Positions 54,754-64,000 of a stretch of DNA of 64,000 bases are shown piece by piece (the first letter of the stretch is position 1; each line of letters starts with the position of its first letter). Under the pieces are notes generated by a model that saw only the letters and a list, made by a program, of their open reading frames with translations, had not been told where the DNA came from and made no database searches. Location of the stretch: NCBI RefSeq assembly GCF_000500935.1, contig NC_022998.1, positions 1,054,001 to 1,118,000 of the forward strand, written 5' to 3'. The position numbers and the translations under genes are program-made. The stretch comes from Spiroplasma apis B31. Its GTDB lineage: Bacteria > Bacillota_I > Bacilli_A > Mycoplasmatales > Mycoplasmataceae.

Positions 54754-54776
54754 ATTTATTCTCTCCTTTTATTCTA

Positions 54777-55244
<468 letters not shown>

Positions 55245-55286
55245 AAATTCACTCCTTTCTTATTTAATTAATGTTAATTAATCGAT

Positions 55287-55706
55287 TTATTTTTTAGCTT
55301 TTGGTTTTTTTGTACCATATAAAGAACGAGATTGCATTCTACCATTAACACCGGTTGTATCAAGTGTACCACGAATTATATGGTAACGAACCCCCGGTAA
55401 GTCTTTTACTCTACCACCACGTATTAAAACAACACTGTGTTCTTGTAAATTGTGACCTTCACCAGGTATATAAGCGGTAACTTCCATACCATTTGTTAAT
55501 CTTACCCTAGCATATTTACGTAGGGCTGAGTTAGGTTTTTTAGGTGTCATTGTAGCAACCCTTGTACAAACACCTCTTTTTTGAGGCGATGAGATTCTAG
55601 TTACTTTTTTAAGAAGTGTATTAATACCTCTATTTAAAGCTGGCGCCTTAGTTTTAAAAGTTTTAGGTTTTCTGGGTTTTCTAACTAATTGATTAATTGT
55701 TGCCAT
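55287..55706 (-). CDS. rpsL: 30S ribosomal protein S12
   Basis: S12 is in the decoding centre. The 139-residue protein has [64 protein letters not shown] (in blocks) and [11 protein letters not shown]. The Lys in TPKKPNSA is the position linked to streptomycin response in other bacteria and is the usual residue here. Confidence 0.98.
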   Translation of the reverse strand: MATINQLVRKPRKPKTFKTKAPALNRGINTLLKKVTRISSPQKRGVCTRVATMTPKKPNSALRKYARVRLTNGMEVTAYIPGEGHNLQEHSVVLIRGGRVKDLPGVRYHIIRGTLDTTGVNGRMQSRSLYGTKKPKAKK

Positions 55707-55723
55707 TTAGTTTCCTCCTTTCC

Positions 55724-55763
55724 ACAATACCGAGTGTATTGTTAACACACAAAATATATTATA
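55724..55763 (-). promoter_or_regulatory. Promoter and leader hairpin of the str operon
   Basis: A TATAAT box (minus strand, 55758-55763) lies about 52 bases before rpsL. The leader then forms a 7-bp hairpin (ACAATAC with GTATTGT, 55736-55742 and 55724-55730, loop of 5) immediately before the AAGGAGG site. The -35 is weak. Confidence 0.45.
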
Positions 55764-55792
55764 TATTAAAATTGCTGATAATGAATAAAAAG

Positions 55793-56551
55793 TTAATTAT
55801 ATAAATTTATATTTGGTATTAAGTTAGTGTACTGTGTATTTGTCATCATACCTTCGTTAAGAGGGTATTGAAGTAATAAATCTAAAAGAAAATAAAATAG
55901 GTAATATGTGTTCATATAATCCATAAATAACTCTATTCTTTTTTGAGATAGGTCATCAGTATTATGTATTGATAGTTCTTTGTAGGCTTTGTTGTATCTC
56001 AAATTAAATTCTAAAATATTCTCAACAACTTTCGAAAAAGCTCCGTGAGAGTCCAAATTAGTTATATGTATGATGTGATCGTTTAGGTTTTTGAAAAGAT
56101 TTTTCTCGTCTTTTTTTAGATCTAGTTTTTCATATTTTTCTAATAATTCATTGGATTTAAAACCAACTGCTTGAACAGCGGTTGCAAACACAACATCAAC
56201 TCCCGCCTTATCCTTTATAATGCTTGTGCCTAACTTTTCATTTTTTAGATTCGTATCAATCGATAATAATACAATTACAGCATTTTGTAATATCGAAAGA
56301 AAATGATTAATTATTATTAATTGTTCTGAATTCTCATTGATTGTTTTCCAATCATTTAAAGTTTTATCTAATCCAATACCAAACTGTTCGATATCCGCTC
56401 GTTTGGAAAAGGTTTGTAGGCTTTCGAAGCTCTCAAGTATATTTTTAGGTACTAGAAAATCGTTTCTAACATTCTCTCGAAAGTTTTGATAAACTGTGTT
56501 TACACGATTAATAATAATTTGTTCATACTTAATTTGGTGTATTTCTTTCAT
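55793..56551 (-). CDS. Hypothetical protein, mostly helical
   Basis: I do not recognise this 252-residue protein. It has no signal peptide or metal motif. It is predicted largely helical by composition, with hydrophobic stretches near residues 80-98 (LIIINHFLSILQNAVIVLLS) and 215-230 (YYLFYFLLDLLL). These could be buried helices or weak membrane segments. It starts divergently from the next plus-strand gene and ends about 85 bases upstream of rpsL. Codon use, including TGA for Trp, resembles the neighbours. Confidence 0.65.
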   Translation of the reverse strand: MKEIHQIKYEQIIINRVNTVYQNFRENVRNDFLVPKNILESFESLQTFSKRADIEQFGIGLDKTLNDWKTINENSEQLIIINHFLSILQNAVIVLLSIDTNLKNEKLGTSIIKDKAGVDVVFATAVQAVGFKSNELLEKYEKLDLKKDEKNLFKNLNDHIIHITNLDSHGAFSKVVENILEFNLRYNKAYKELSIHNTDDLSQKRIELFMDYMNTYYLFYFLLDLLLQYPLNEGMMTNTQYTNLIPNINLYN

Positions 56552-56623
56552 TTTTATCTCTTTTCTATACTTTATATATTACTATAAATTCATATTATAA
56601 TGAATTACAAAGAGGTGTTAAAA

Positions 56624-57757
56624 ATGGTGTGAGGCGAATCAAACTCAATAAATTTTTTAAACTGAGCGGATTATTGTAGAAACAATGTAATGAAAAGCAA
56701 GAATATAGCAAGTAGCGGTGGTGAAAACTTTAAAACTCGAAGCAACTCTGCGGAGTATCTAGCAGCTAAAGAGCAAATCCTTGGTATCATTAGAAATAAC
56801 AGAACAATTAGTGTTCAAAACTTATATAATGCGATGCCTACAAAATTAGTTGCTAATCCAACAACAAAATATATCATATTACAGTTATACTTTGAAGATA
56901 ATTTGCAAATACAAGGTCAAACTAAATCTAATAGCGACCATGAGACTGATTATGTATTAACTTTCGTAAAGAATGCTTTGCCTAAACAAAACACTATACA
57001 GCCTAGAAATGCACCACAAAAGAAACAATCCAACATTGAAGATCTTCTAGATAATAACTGAATGGCCAATGGTAGAAAGTTAGAGTTCGATAAAAAAGAA
57101 ACTTTAGATAAAAGTAAGTTAAATATTAGCCTAAAAAATGACTCTGTCAAACCAACAAATGTACCACCTGTCAAACCAACAATAGACATTAGAGACTACA
57201 TGAAAAAAGAGGAAAAGATAGCACCGATAGTTAATACTGATAAACCAGAAAGAAATTTAGAAATAGAAAATAAAAATCTTAAGTACATAAATATTTCAAT
57301 CCCAAAAGAGGAAAAGATAATTGAATCTAAGGAATCGACTGCTACTATTGATTTAACTTATAAACCAGAACCAATAATCTCGGTTCAAGATGTAGAAGAA
57401 AAAGCTTTTTATGGACTTAGTGCTTATGAACTGTATTATTTAGAAAACTTTATGAGGGATGCTGCTAGATTTTACAAAGAACAAAAAGCGAGAATCAAGA
57501 TAATGGTTGAGGTTTTGCGTGCAAAAGCAGATGTGATTTACTTAAAAAATAAAAGTTATCCTAATGGGTTTTGGACATTTCTTTTATATTGTTCATTTAT
57601 AATAATTATCCCTATATTTATATATTTAGGTATTAATTCCAATAAAGTACGAAAAAAGGCAATGAAAGATTATAATAGAAATCTTAAAAAAGCGGGGTTT
57701 GAGCAAATAAAGAAAGAGCTAAAAGAAAAGCACCCTAAAATTGTTTTCTTTTCATAA
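56624..57757 (+). CDS. Hypothetical protein with one membrane segment near the C-terminus
   Basis: This is a 377-residue protein joined across TGA codons and starting at 56624, where AGAGGTG lies 6 bases upstream. Residues about 45-120 (AAKEQILGIIRNNRTISVQNLYNAMP and following) look like a small winged-helix-type domain. A charged, Pro/Lys-rich middle follows. One strong membrane segment lies at about residues 325-345, with a basic cytosolic end. I do not recognise the family. A tail-anchored adaptor or a scaffold protein is possible. It converges on a small coiled-coil gene at a shared terminator. Confidence 0.7.
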
Positions 57758-57786
57758 AAAAATAGAAGCTAAAAGCTTCTATTTTT
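57758..57786 (+). terminator. Bidirectional terminator
   Basis: AAAAATAGAAGCT (57758-57770) and AGCTTCTATTTTT (57774-57786) form a perfect 13-bp stem with loop AAA. It serves the plus-strand hypothetical gene and the convergent minus-strand small gene. Confidence 0.9.
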
Positions 57787-57981
57787 CTACATTTCTTGTT
57801 TTTTTCACTTACTTTTTAATAATTTTAGCTCGCTACTTATGTTTTTTAATTCATTTTTTTTGATTTTCATATCAAGTTTTGCACCTTTGATGGTTTCTTT
57901 ACACTTTTGTATTTCAATTTCTTGAGCTACTCTTTTTTCCTTGATATGAGCTATCTTGTCTTTGTATTCTTCTTTAGTCAT
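57787..57981 (-). CDS. Small Lys/Glu-rich coiled-coil protein
   Basis: This is a 64-residue protein starting MTKEEYKDKIAHIKEKRVAQ. It is highly charged and has heptad-like spacing of Ile and Leu, so it is probably one long helix or a coiled coil. AAGGAG lies 6 bases before the ATG and the stop abuts the terminator, both of which support a real gene. It contains one TGA-encoded Trp. No family is recognised. It is placed downstream of the large unrecognised proteins and may belong with them. Confidence 0.6.
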
Positions 57982-58053
57982 ATAATTCTCCTTGGTTTTT
58001 AAATATAGTATTAATTCTAAATGTTTTTAATTAATAGTCAAGTGCTGATATTT

Positions 58054-58740
58054 TTAGTCCTTCAGGTTTTTAAAATAATTTTGAAGTTTGAAAATGCTTT
58101 TTTTGTCCAAGTCTTTGCATTCAAATCAAACTTGGGGTGCTTTTACATTTAATATAAAAGCACTTGCTATTTTTTTATCAGTACAATATTCGAACATCTT
58201 CTTTTCGAGAAATAACTGTGAACTATATCTTTCATTGTAATTTGTTCTACTAGTTTTAATTCCTATTATAAAGAAAGAGTTTCCATTATCCAGAACTAGA
58301 TCAATTGTTCCAAAATAATTCATATCTTCGCCGAAGTAACACATTATTGGACTTCAATAAATTCTTTTAATATTGTACTTGTAAATAAAATTATTGATTT
58401 CTGTAATATATCTTTTGGCGAGATTTAAATGTGTTGTAACATTACAATTAGTTGTGACAAGTTTAACTTTTGGTCCACTCCTTTGTAAAATACTAGCTTC
58501 AATAATTTCTTTTATACATTGATTTTGATTAATTGAAGAATCTACAATTGAAGTATTTTTTATCGGGAAGTATGGAAAAACTTTATTCAATGCTTCATTA
58601 ATTTCACTTAAGCAAACAACATCATTGACGATGTGAGTGCTTAAGTTTTTTTCAACATAAGAATCGCTATTTATTTCTCTAATCAAAATGTATTTGTTGC
58701 TTTCATCTAATGCAATTAAATCTGATATATCATTTATCAT
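58054..58740 (-). CDS. Hypothetical protein with a degenerate PD-(D/E)XK-like region
   Basis: This is a 228-residue protein. The start at 58740 is chosen because AAGGA lies 7 bases upstream. The open frame extends eight codons further to a TTG. The C-terminal half reads GTIDLVLDNGNSFFIIGIKTS followed by YSSQLFLEKKMFEY (two blocks). That is the order Asp, then x-x-Lys, then Gln...Tyr, seen in RecB-type PD-(D/E)XK nucleases. The acidic residue before IK is Gly here, so activity may be lost. The family assignment is inference from motif spacing. It follows the 760-residue membrane protein behind an attenuator-like hairpin. Confidence 0.55.
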
Positions 58741-58753
58741 TATAAGTTCCTTT

Positions 58754-58796
58754 AAAAAATACAATCGAAAGTAAGGTAATTTATTTTCGATTGTAT
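58754..58796 (-). terminator. Intercistronic terminator or attenuator
   Basis: ATACAATCGAAA (58759-58770) and TTTCGATTGTAT (58785-58796) form a perfect 12-bp stem, followed on the minus strand by a run of T (58754-58759). The stem overlaps the end of the upstream gene, and the next ribosome binding site begins within a few bases. It would reduce, rather than abolish, expression of the downstream gene if that gene has no promoter of its own. Confidence 0.7.
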
Positions 58797-61063
58797 TGAT
58801 GTTTTTTTAACAACGTGCTTAACATAGAGTTTGAGGAAGTGCTCTCTAAGACGTTAACTGTTTTAGATATAGATTCTAATTTATTCACAATTCTTGAAAC
58901 TTCGCTTTTAATACTCTCCATGCCTTCGTTGTTAGATAATGTTGGCAGCGTTGATTCCAAACGCTTCATTCTTTTTTCTAACTCAGTGAACTTCATGTTA
59001 TTTATTGATGATATTTCTGAGGTTTTCTTTTCAAGATCTTTCACTAATAAATTACCTTGATTTATTACAATTTCTTGTAAGTTTTTTATTTCTTGATTCA
59101 AATTATGTTCCATTTGGTTTAAGTTTTCAAACTCCTTGGTAACTTTACTTAAGTCATACGCAGAGCTGTGGTCGACATCTTTTTGTAAGTTGCCTAAAGT
59201 TGTCTCGTTGCTTAAAGATAAATCGTTGTAGACATCTTTCTCGCTACTTACTAAATCATTTTCAGTAGTATTGAGTTCATCAATATCCATATTTATAGCA
59301 TAAGCTTTTCTCGCTTGAAGAAGTTTATTCATATCGTCTAAGTCTTCTTGTCTCTCTAAGATATTATTGTTTGAAGTTGTATTTGGAACCTCATCAGGTT
59401 TCCCCACAGTTTCTAACTTCACATTATTAAGTTCTCTTAATTTATCAGAAGCAAACTCTTTTTTGTCTTCATCTTGATAATTTAGATCATTAAGTTGGTT
59501 TGATTGCATAACAAATGGTGTTTTTGATAAACTATTCAATCTTTTCTTTTCTTTATTCAATGATTTTTCAGCAAGTGTAAAAATAAGGTCAGGTTGTTTA
59601 AAGTTAAAATCTTTATAAACATCTTTGATTTTGTTGGTTTTTACATCTTGAATCTCAGTCAGACCTCATAAATTCTCATCGTTGTTTTGATTAATTTCTT
59701 CAATTTGTTCGTTCGAAACCGACTGAATTGCTTGTGCTTCTTCAGATTCCTCTAATTTAGAATCTTCGTTTTTATCTAAGATATCGTTCAAATCAAACAT
59801 TTGTGATTGTTTTTCAAAAGACTTAGTTACAAGATCTTTTAGTTCATCTTCTTCTAATTTCTTATCTACACCTGACGAAGTAATTTTGGTTTTATTACGT
59901 CCATATTTTTGCTCCGAATGGTTTAAAGATAAACTTGTATTTAAAATTTCATTCAATGAGACTTCTTGTTTTTCATCCTCAAACGCGTTAGGTTCATATT
60001 GGATTATTTCAGATGACGACTCGTTTTCTTTTTCAATAAAAGCGATTTGTAAATCTTCTGAACTTACTCTGCTACTTTTTTCAAAATCTATTTCATGATT
60101 TAAATAATCTATTAAATAACTTTCTGGTAAATTTAGTTTCTTAGCTAACATATTTAAGTTTGCTGCACGATTATTAAATTTTGAAATAAACCTTTCCTTT
60201 TTAGAACTTGATTCTGAAGAGTCTAATGACTCAATCTCGGCTCTGAATTTTTCTAGTTGATCTTTATATAATTTTCATTTGAAGTATGCTTTTTCTCGTT
60301 TTGCTTTAGATGTTTGCATAGATTTATTGTCGTTTGGCAACGCAGAACTATCATTTGTTTTTGCTTTTTCATTTTGTTCTTGAGCCTTTTTTGTTTCTTC
60401 AAGATATTTTTGACTCTTTTGTTCCACGTTGCCTGTTAACTTTCCCTCTCTATTTACCTCTTTTTCAAATTTTTTCTCTTCATGATAAAGAGAAATTAAG
60501 CTTCGCTCTTCAGCGTAATTGTTTAATGCCTCAGAATCAAACATTGTTGCTTCTAGAATAAACCAAGATAGCAGGAATATTCCTGATGCTATTAAAACAA
60601 TAACTTGACCATATAACATTCCCACAACTGCAAATATTACAAGTGCAGACTTAATATAAGGTTTAGATATTTTTTGTTTTTTTCTAAGTCTAACAAACTC
60701 AGCAATTGCAATTGCAAATAAATAAATTGATACTGCAAGCATAATCCCAAATATCAATCACATCTTTCATTGAACCAGACCATCAGCTGCTCCGCTTCCG
60801 TTTTGTAGTGATACAAGTCCACCTGGGGTTGGTACTCACGGGTTCACCAAGTTACCATTAGTTCCTTCTTTTAAACTAAAAAATGGTAGTGAAAATGGTG
60901 AAGATGATAATCAATTGAACAATTTATATAAAAAAGTTTGGTTAGTAATGTCTGCTTGTGTAAGCCACAACGACGAAGTAAGACCAAGAGCTGCATAACC
61001 TGCCAGTGCGAGACTTGCAAGCATCACTAATGATCATGATAATATAATAAGTAACATAAACAT
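58781..61063 (-). CDS. Large hypothetical membrane protein with long cytosolic coiled-coil domain
   Basis: This is a 760-residue protein that is one frame across several TGA codons and starts at 61063, 7 bases after AAGGAGG. A hydrophobic N-terminus (about residues 3-30) is followed by an outside loop of about 65 residues, a second segment (about 103-125), and a hairpin of two segments (about 138-172). The remaining 590 residues are acidic, Ser/Asn/Glu-rich and low in hydrophobic residues, with a coiled coil near the end (about 640-745). The family is unknown to me. The layout suggests a membrane-anchored scaffold. It lies directly after the 614-residue gene, 12 bases apart, in the same operon. 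Confidence 0.7.
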
Positions 61064-61075
61064 GCTATTTCCTCC

Positions 61076-62920
61076 TTAATCATTGAGATCCTTTCAATTA
61101 CCAGGAACTGAAAGGAGATTGTTATTTAATGGTTTTGTTGTATCATTGCTGTCAATCATTAAGCCATCTTTTCTTTGTTGATAAAGGTCATTTCGTTTTC
61201 TATTTTGAAATTGAACGAAAGTGCTTTCTGGGTCTACAAGAAATGCTGGGTTGAAAGTAGTATTAGCAAATTTCTCGACTCTTGCCAATTCTTCATCTCT
61301 TTCTTTGAAGATATTTTCTTCTCTTTTCCTTTGCAAATTCTTATCAACATTTATCCTTAGTGCGGGATTTAATAAATCTACTTTAGTTTTTGCCAAATTA
61401 ACGTTTCTTGTGTTATTAGTTTCTTCTTTAGACAAATTAACACTATTTGTAATATATCTATTTCCACTATCTGCATCAATTGTTTTTATTTGATGTTGTG
61501 AACTTAAACCAGGATTTGTAGCGAGTCCGAGTTGGGGTTTATCCAAATTGAATTTTTTATCTATATTAACAAACTTGTCCGCGAACGAGTTGTTGTTCTG
61601 TTCAGGTAACTCATATTTGATTGGTGCAATAACCCTTGAGCTTAGTTCACTTAAAGACGATGACTGATCAATAGGTTTGTTCTCTCTTAAGAAAAGAGTT
61701 TGAGGTGGACGAGAAGATAGATAACCATCAACTCTAATAATATCTTCATAAGATTCTGATTCATTCACTATCTTTTTAAGAAAGGCTTCAGGAATGTTTA
61801 ATAAGAACTTAAGAGATTTAACCCCACCAAATATTACTTGAATAAAATTAATTGTATTTGTAAGTTGTTTAACACTTGAAGGTTTAAAATTATTCAAAAC
61901 TATTGGTATATTAATATCTTCAATCTCATATGCTTCAAAAGCTTCGCTAAATTCTGATCAAATAAAACTTATAGGATTATCGATATCGAAATCTTCTAAC
62001 AACACTGATGACTCAGAAGCTTGTTTCCCGTATTCAGTTGTTGATAGGAATAACGAAGTTCTTTCTCATAAAGTTCTTTTATCGTCCAAGTCCAAGAAAG
62101 GCAAGGCACTGATTATTTTTTTTACTAAATAAAGATAAGGCAAACTATAAATGAATACATCTTTTAAATCAATTATTATATGATTTGTTCTTTTTATCAA
62201 CTCAACATAGGGTGCGTTATCTTCACTTAACATTAAAAAACAATTTCCAGATAAGCTATTTTTCCTCAAGTCTTCTTTGAAAGAAGCAAATGACAATTGT
62301 TTAGGAAAGCTTTGCTTTGGTGTTGTTAGTGTTTCATAATCGTTTAATCCAAAGTCTCATTCATCGCTTAAGAGAGTTGTATCAAACTCTAAAGGCTTAT
62401 TAGAAACCTTAGTATCTGATGTTGTTTTTTTTCTATTTTTTGAAAACTCATAATCATTTTCTATATCATTTGAGATCATATTACTTTCATCAGATGAATT
62501 AAATAAGCTTCAATCTTCTTTTGTAGTTTCAAAGAAATCATTGTTATTTTTTATTTCTTCAAATCTTTCTTCTGTTTCAAAAGGTAAGTTTCCTAAACTG
62601 TTTTGTTTATCATTCGTAAACGAGATATTGTTCACAAAGTTTTCGGTAGTTCCCTCAACATTTTTATTGAAGTCATTTTGAAAGTCGTTGGTATTGTCAA
62701 CTGAATAATCAGTATAGTCTAACCCAAAAGGCGGCGCACTCAATCTGGTATTTTTAACAAAAGAGTTTTTTATGAAGGACGGTGCTAACTCGTCATCTTG
62801 AGACAAACCCATTTGTGCTCCTAACTGCACAAATCTTAGTTGCTCTTTTTCTTGTCGAATTTTTTCTTTTTCTTCTTCTTCTCTTTTTTTTCTCATTCTT
62901 TCAAACGGATTTACATACAT
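61076..62920 (-). CDS. Large hypothetical cytosolic protein, partly disordered
   Basis: This is a 614-residue protein. The start at 62920 is chosen because a GGGGGG-rich purine site lies about 7 bases upstream. It starts with VNPFERMRKKREEEEKEKIR, a charged helix. Next comes a long Asn/Asp/Ser-rich stretch (about 60-200), a more ordered middle (about 205-370) with alternating hydrophobics (IDLKDVFIYSLPYLYLVKKII), and a second disordered, Lys/Asn-rich end. No signal peptide, membrane segment or known motif is seen. Together with the membrane protein encoded 12 bases downstream it may form a structural complex, but this is inference. Confidence 0.68.
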
Positions 62921-63012
62921 ACTGTCGCCCCCCTTCAAATACACTAGTAATTATATCACAAAAAAACTCAAAATGTTCATAAGAGTGTTGCAATGGAATA
63001 TAGAGTTTGGTA

Positions 63013-63537
63013 TTATATATTCCATCTTTTTTTCTCGTTCGTGATAATATTCACTAATCTAGAGGGCGGATTATTCAGATTCCCTATGAAAAAACATTTA
63101 TTTTTTCCTAGGAAAGTGAATAATTCGGATTTCTCAGAAAGTGGATTTTGTCCGGATACATTAACACTGGTTGAGTAAATTGGTCCTACATTATCTATAA
63201 TCGTTTTTATATCTTTTCTTTTTACAACTCTAATGGCAATTGTTGACTGCTTGTTTTTTAAACTCTTTGCTATTACTGTTGTTGGGTAGTCTGACATTAG
63301 ATAGTTTTCTACATCATCATTCATTTCAATAAGTTTAGATGCTTGTTTTAAGTTTGAGACTAATATTATTAAAGGTTTTGTCAAGTCACTTTGTTTTAGT
63401 TCATTTATTTTTTGAGCATTGTCTGCATTAACAATCGAACTTAAACCATAGATTGTATCGGTTGGTAATATTATTATTTCATTTTTTTTTAATAAATTGA
63501 TTGCTTGATTAATTTTGAATCTATTTAAAAATTTCAT
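63013..63537 (-). CDS. L-threonylcarbamoyladenylate synthase (Sua5/YrdC family)
   Basis: It makes the threonylcarbamoyl-AMP used for t6A37 in tRNAs that decode ANN codons. The 174-residue protein has the family blocks IILPTDTIYGLSSIVN, KPLIILVSN, STIAIRVVK and YSTSVNVSGQNPL. The length fits the short YrdC/TsaC form without the Sua5 C-terminal domain. AAGGAG lies 5 bases before the ATG. Confidence 0.9.
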   Translation of the reverse strand: MKFLNRFKINQAINLLKKNEIIILPTDTIYGLSSIVNADNAQKINELKQSDLTKPLIILVSNLKQASKLIEMNDDVENYLMSDYPTTVIAKSLKNKQSTIAIRVVKRKDIKTIIDNVGPIYSTSVNVSGQNPLSEKSELFTFLGKNKCFFIGNLNNPPSRLVNIITNEKKRWNI

Positions 63538-63624
63538 TAGTGCTCCTTATAATCAAATAAATTATATCATAGCGTTATGATTCTTTTCGCTTACCTGTTC
63601 TTCACAAAAAAAATTCGCTCAATT

Positions 63625-63669
63625 AAAAAATAACTCTTCGTGTTTTTTAAACTATGAAGAGTTATTTTT
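63625..63669 (-). terminator. Terminator of the partial membrane protein gene
   Basis: AAAAATAACTCTTC (63626-63639) and GAAGAGTTATTTTT (63656-63669) form a 14-bp stem with a 16-base loop. An A run gives the U tract on the minus strand. The stop codon of the upstream gene lies in the loop. Confidence 0.75.
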
Positions 63670-64000
63670 AAAATTTTTTTGATCATCTGTATTTGATTGG
63701 TCAATTATAAATTCTTTTCTATTTGTTTTTATTATCTTAGTAATTAATATTATGTAAGTAAAAAATATAAAAGTAGTTGATATAACAACTTGTGAAATAA
63801 ATTGATTTCCTGGCAGTCAAAGGTAATTAATATGACTCTTTATTTGTTTGCTGTCGTATAAAAATGAGTCGCCAAAAATATTTCTGAACGCTTCTAAAGT
63901 TTCTTTTTGTTGACTATTGTCATTAATTTGACTTATTAGGTCGGTGTTTCAAAAATCTACTAGCAAATTTAGTTTATATACAGAGTACGCATTAACAACA
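63652..64000 (-). CDS. C-terminal part of a membrane protein (5' end outside window)
   Basis: About 115 C-terminal residues are visible. A soluble, Asn/Gln/Asp-rich part (GNQQ-like, TLEAFRNIFGDSFLYD) is followed by one membrane segment (about the last 60-40 residues, QVVISTTFIFFTYIILIT) and a polar tail ending in NNSS. TGA encodes two Trp. The family is not recognised, and the rest of the gene continues past position 64000. Confidence 0.6.

Overview
The window is about 64 kb of A/T-rich bacterial DNA in which TGA is read as tryptophan. RpsH ends W-stop as TGA-TAA, RpsG ends HYRW-stop the same way, and SecY, AlaS, EF-Tu, EF-G, AdhE and many others are full length only if TGA is sense. With no cell-wall genes, a class Ib/Ie ribonucleotide reductase, a long L29 tail and a lipoylated pyruvate dehydrogenase E3, the best fit is a Mollicute of the Spiroplasma/Entomoplasma group, most likely Spiroplasma. 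The genus is inference. No tRNA, rRNA, CRISPR array, prophage or insertion sequence was recognised.

Layout. 1-1.7 kb (+): type III pantothenate kinase, then a membrane protein resembling an ECF-transporter S component with a five-copy EGHDH repeat. 1.8-4.4 kb (-): AdhE. 4.6-9.9 kb (-): rplM-rpsI, a candidate structured RNA, and ecfA1-ecfA2-ecfT-truA. 10.1-13.2 kb (-): proC, an AEC-family carrier and a D-lactate dehydrogenase lie between the ecf genes and rplQ. 13.3-28.5 kb (-): the S10-spc-alpha ribosomal operon from rpsJ to rplQ with secY, adk, map and infA, without rpmD. 28.8-32.4 kb (-): nrdF-nrdI-nrdE, whose NrdF carries the Val-Pro-Lys substitution of the metal-free class Ie radical subunit. 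32.8-36.95 kb (-): a GH85-like lipoprotein glycosidase and an ABC transporter. 37-39.7 kb (-): alaS. 39.8-45.9 kb (-): lplA-pdhA-pdhB-pdhC-pdhD, where the lipoyl domain is on E3 and absent from E2. 46-47.4 kb (+): HAD phosphatase and peroxiredoxin. 47.4-51.2 kb (-): pepF, pepA and a GIY-YIG protein. 51.4-55.7 kb (-): rpsL-rpsG-fusA-tuf. 55.8-63 kb: a group of unrecognised proteins, two of them large, partly disordered and at least one membrane-anchored. 63-64 kb (-): a Sua5/YrdC protein and the 3' end of a membrane protein gene.

The genes combine translation machinery (str, S10-spc-alpha, rplM-rpsI, alaS, map, the t6A enzyme), vitamin import and use (ECF module, pantothenate kinase, lipoate ligase), fermentation to acetyl-CoA, ethanol and D-lactate, peptide breakdown and deoxynucleotide synthesis. 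Most operons end in clear hairpin terminators. At least seven gene pairs overlap as TAATG, pointing to translational coupling. The most notable items are the VPK ribonucleotide reductase, the candidate RNA after truA, the relocated lipoyl domain with a leader peptide before pdhC, the His-repeat transporter and the unrecognised cluster at 56-63 kb.
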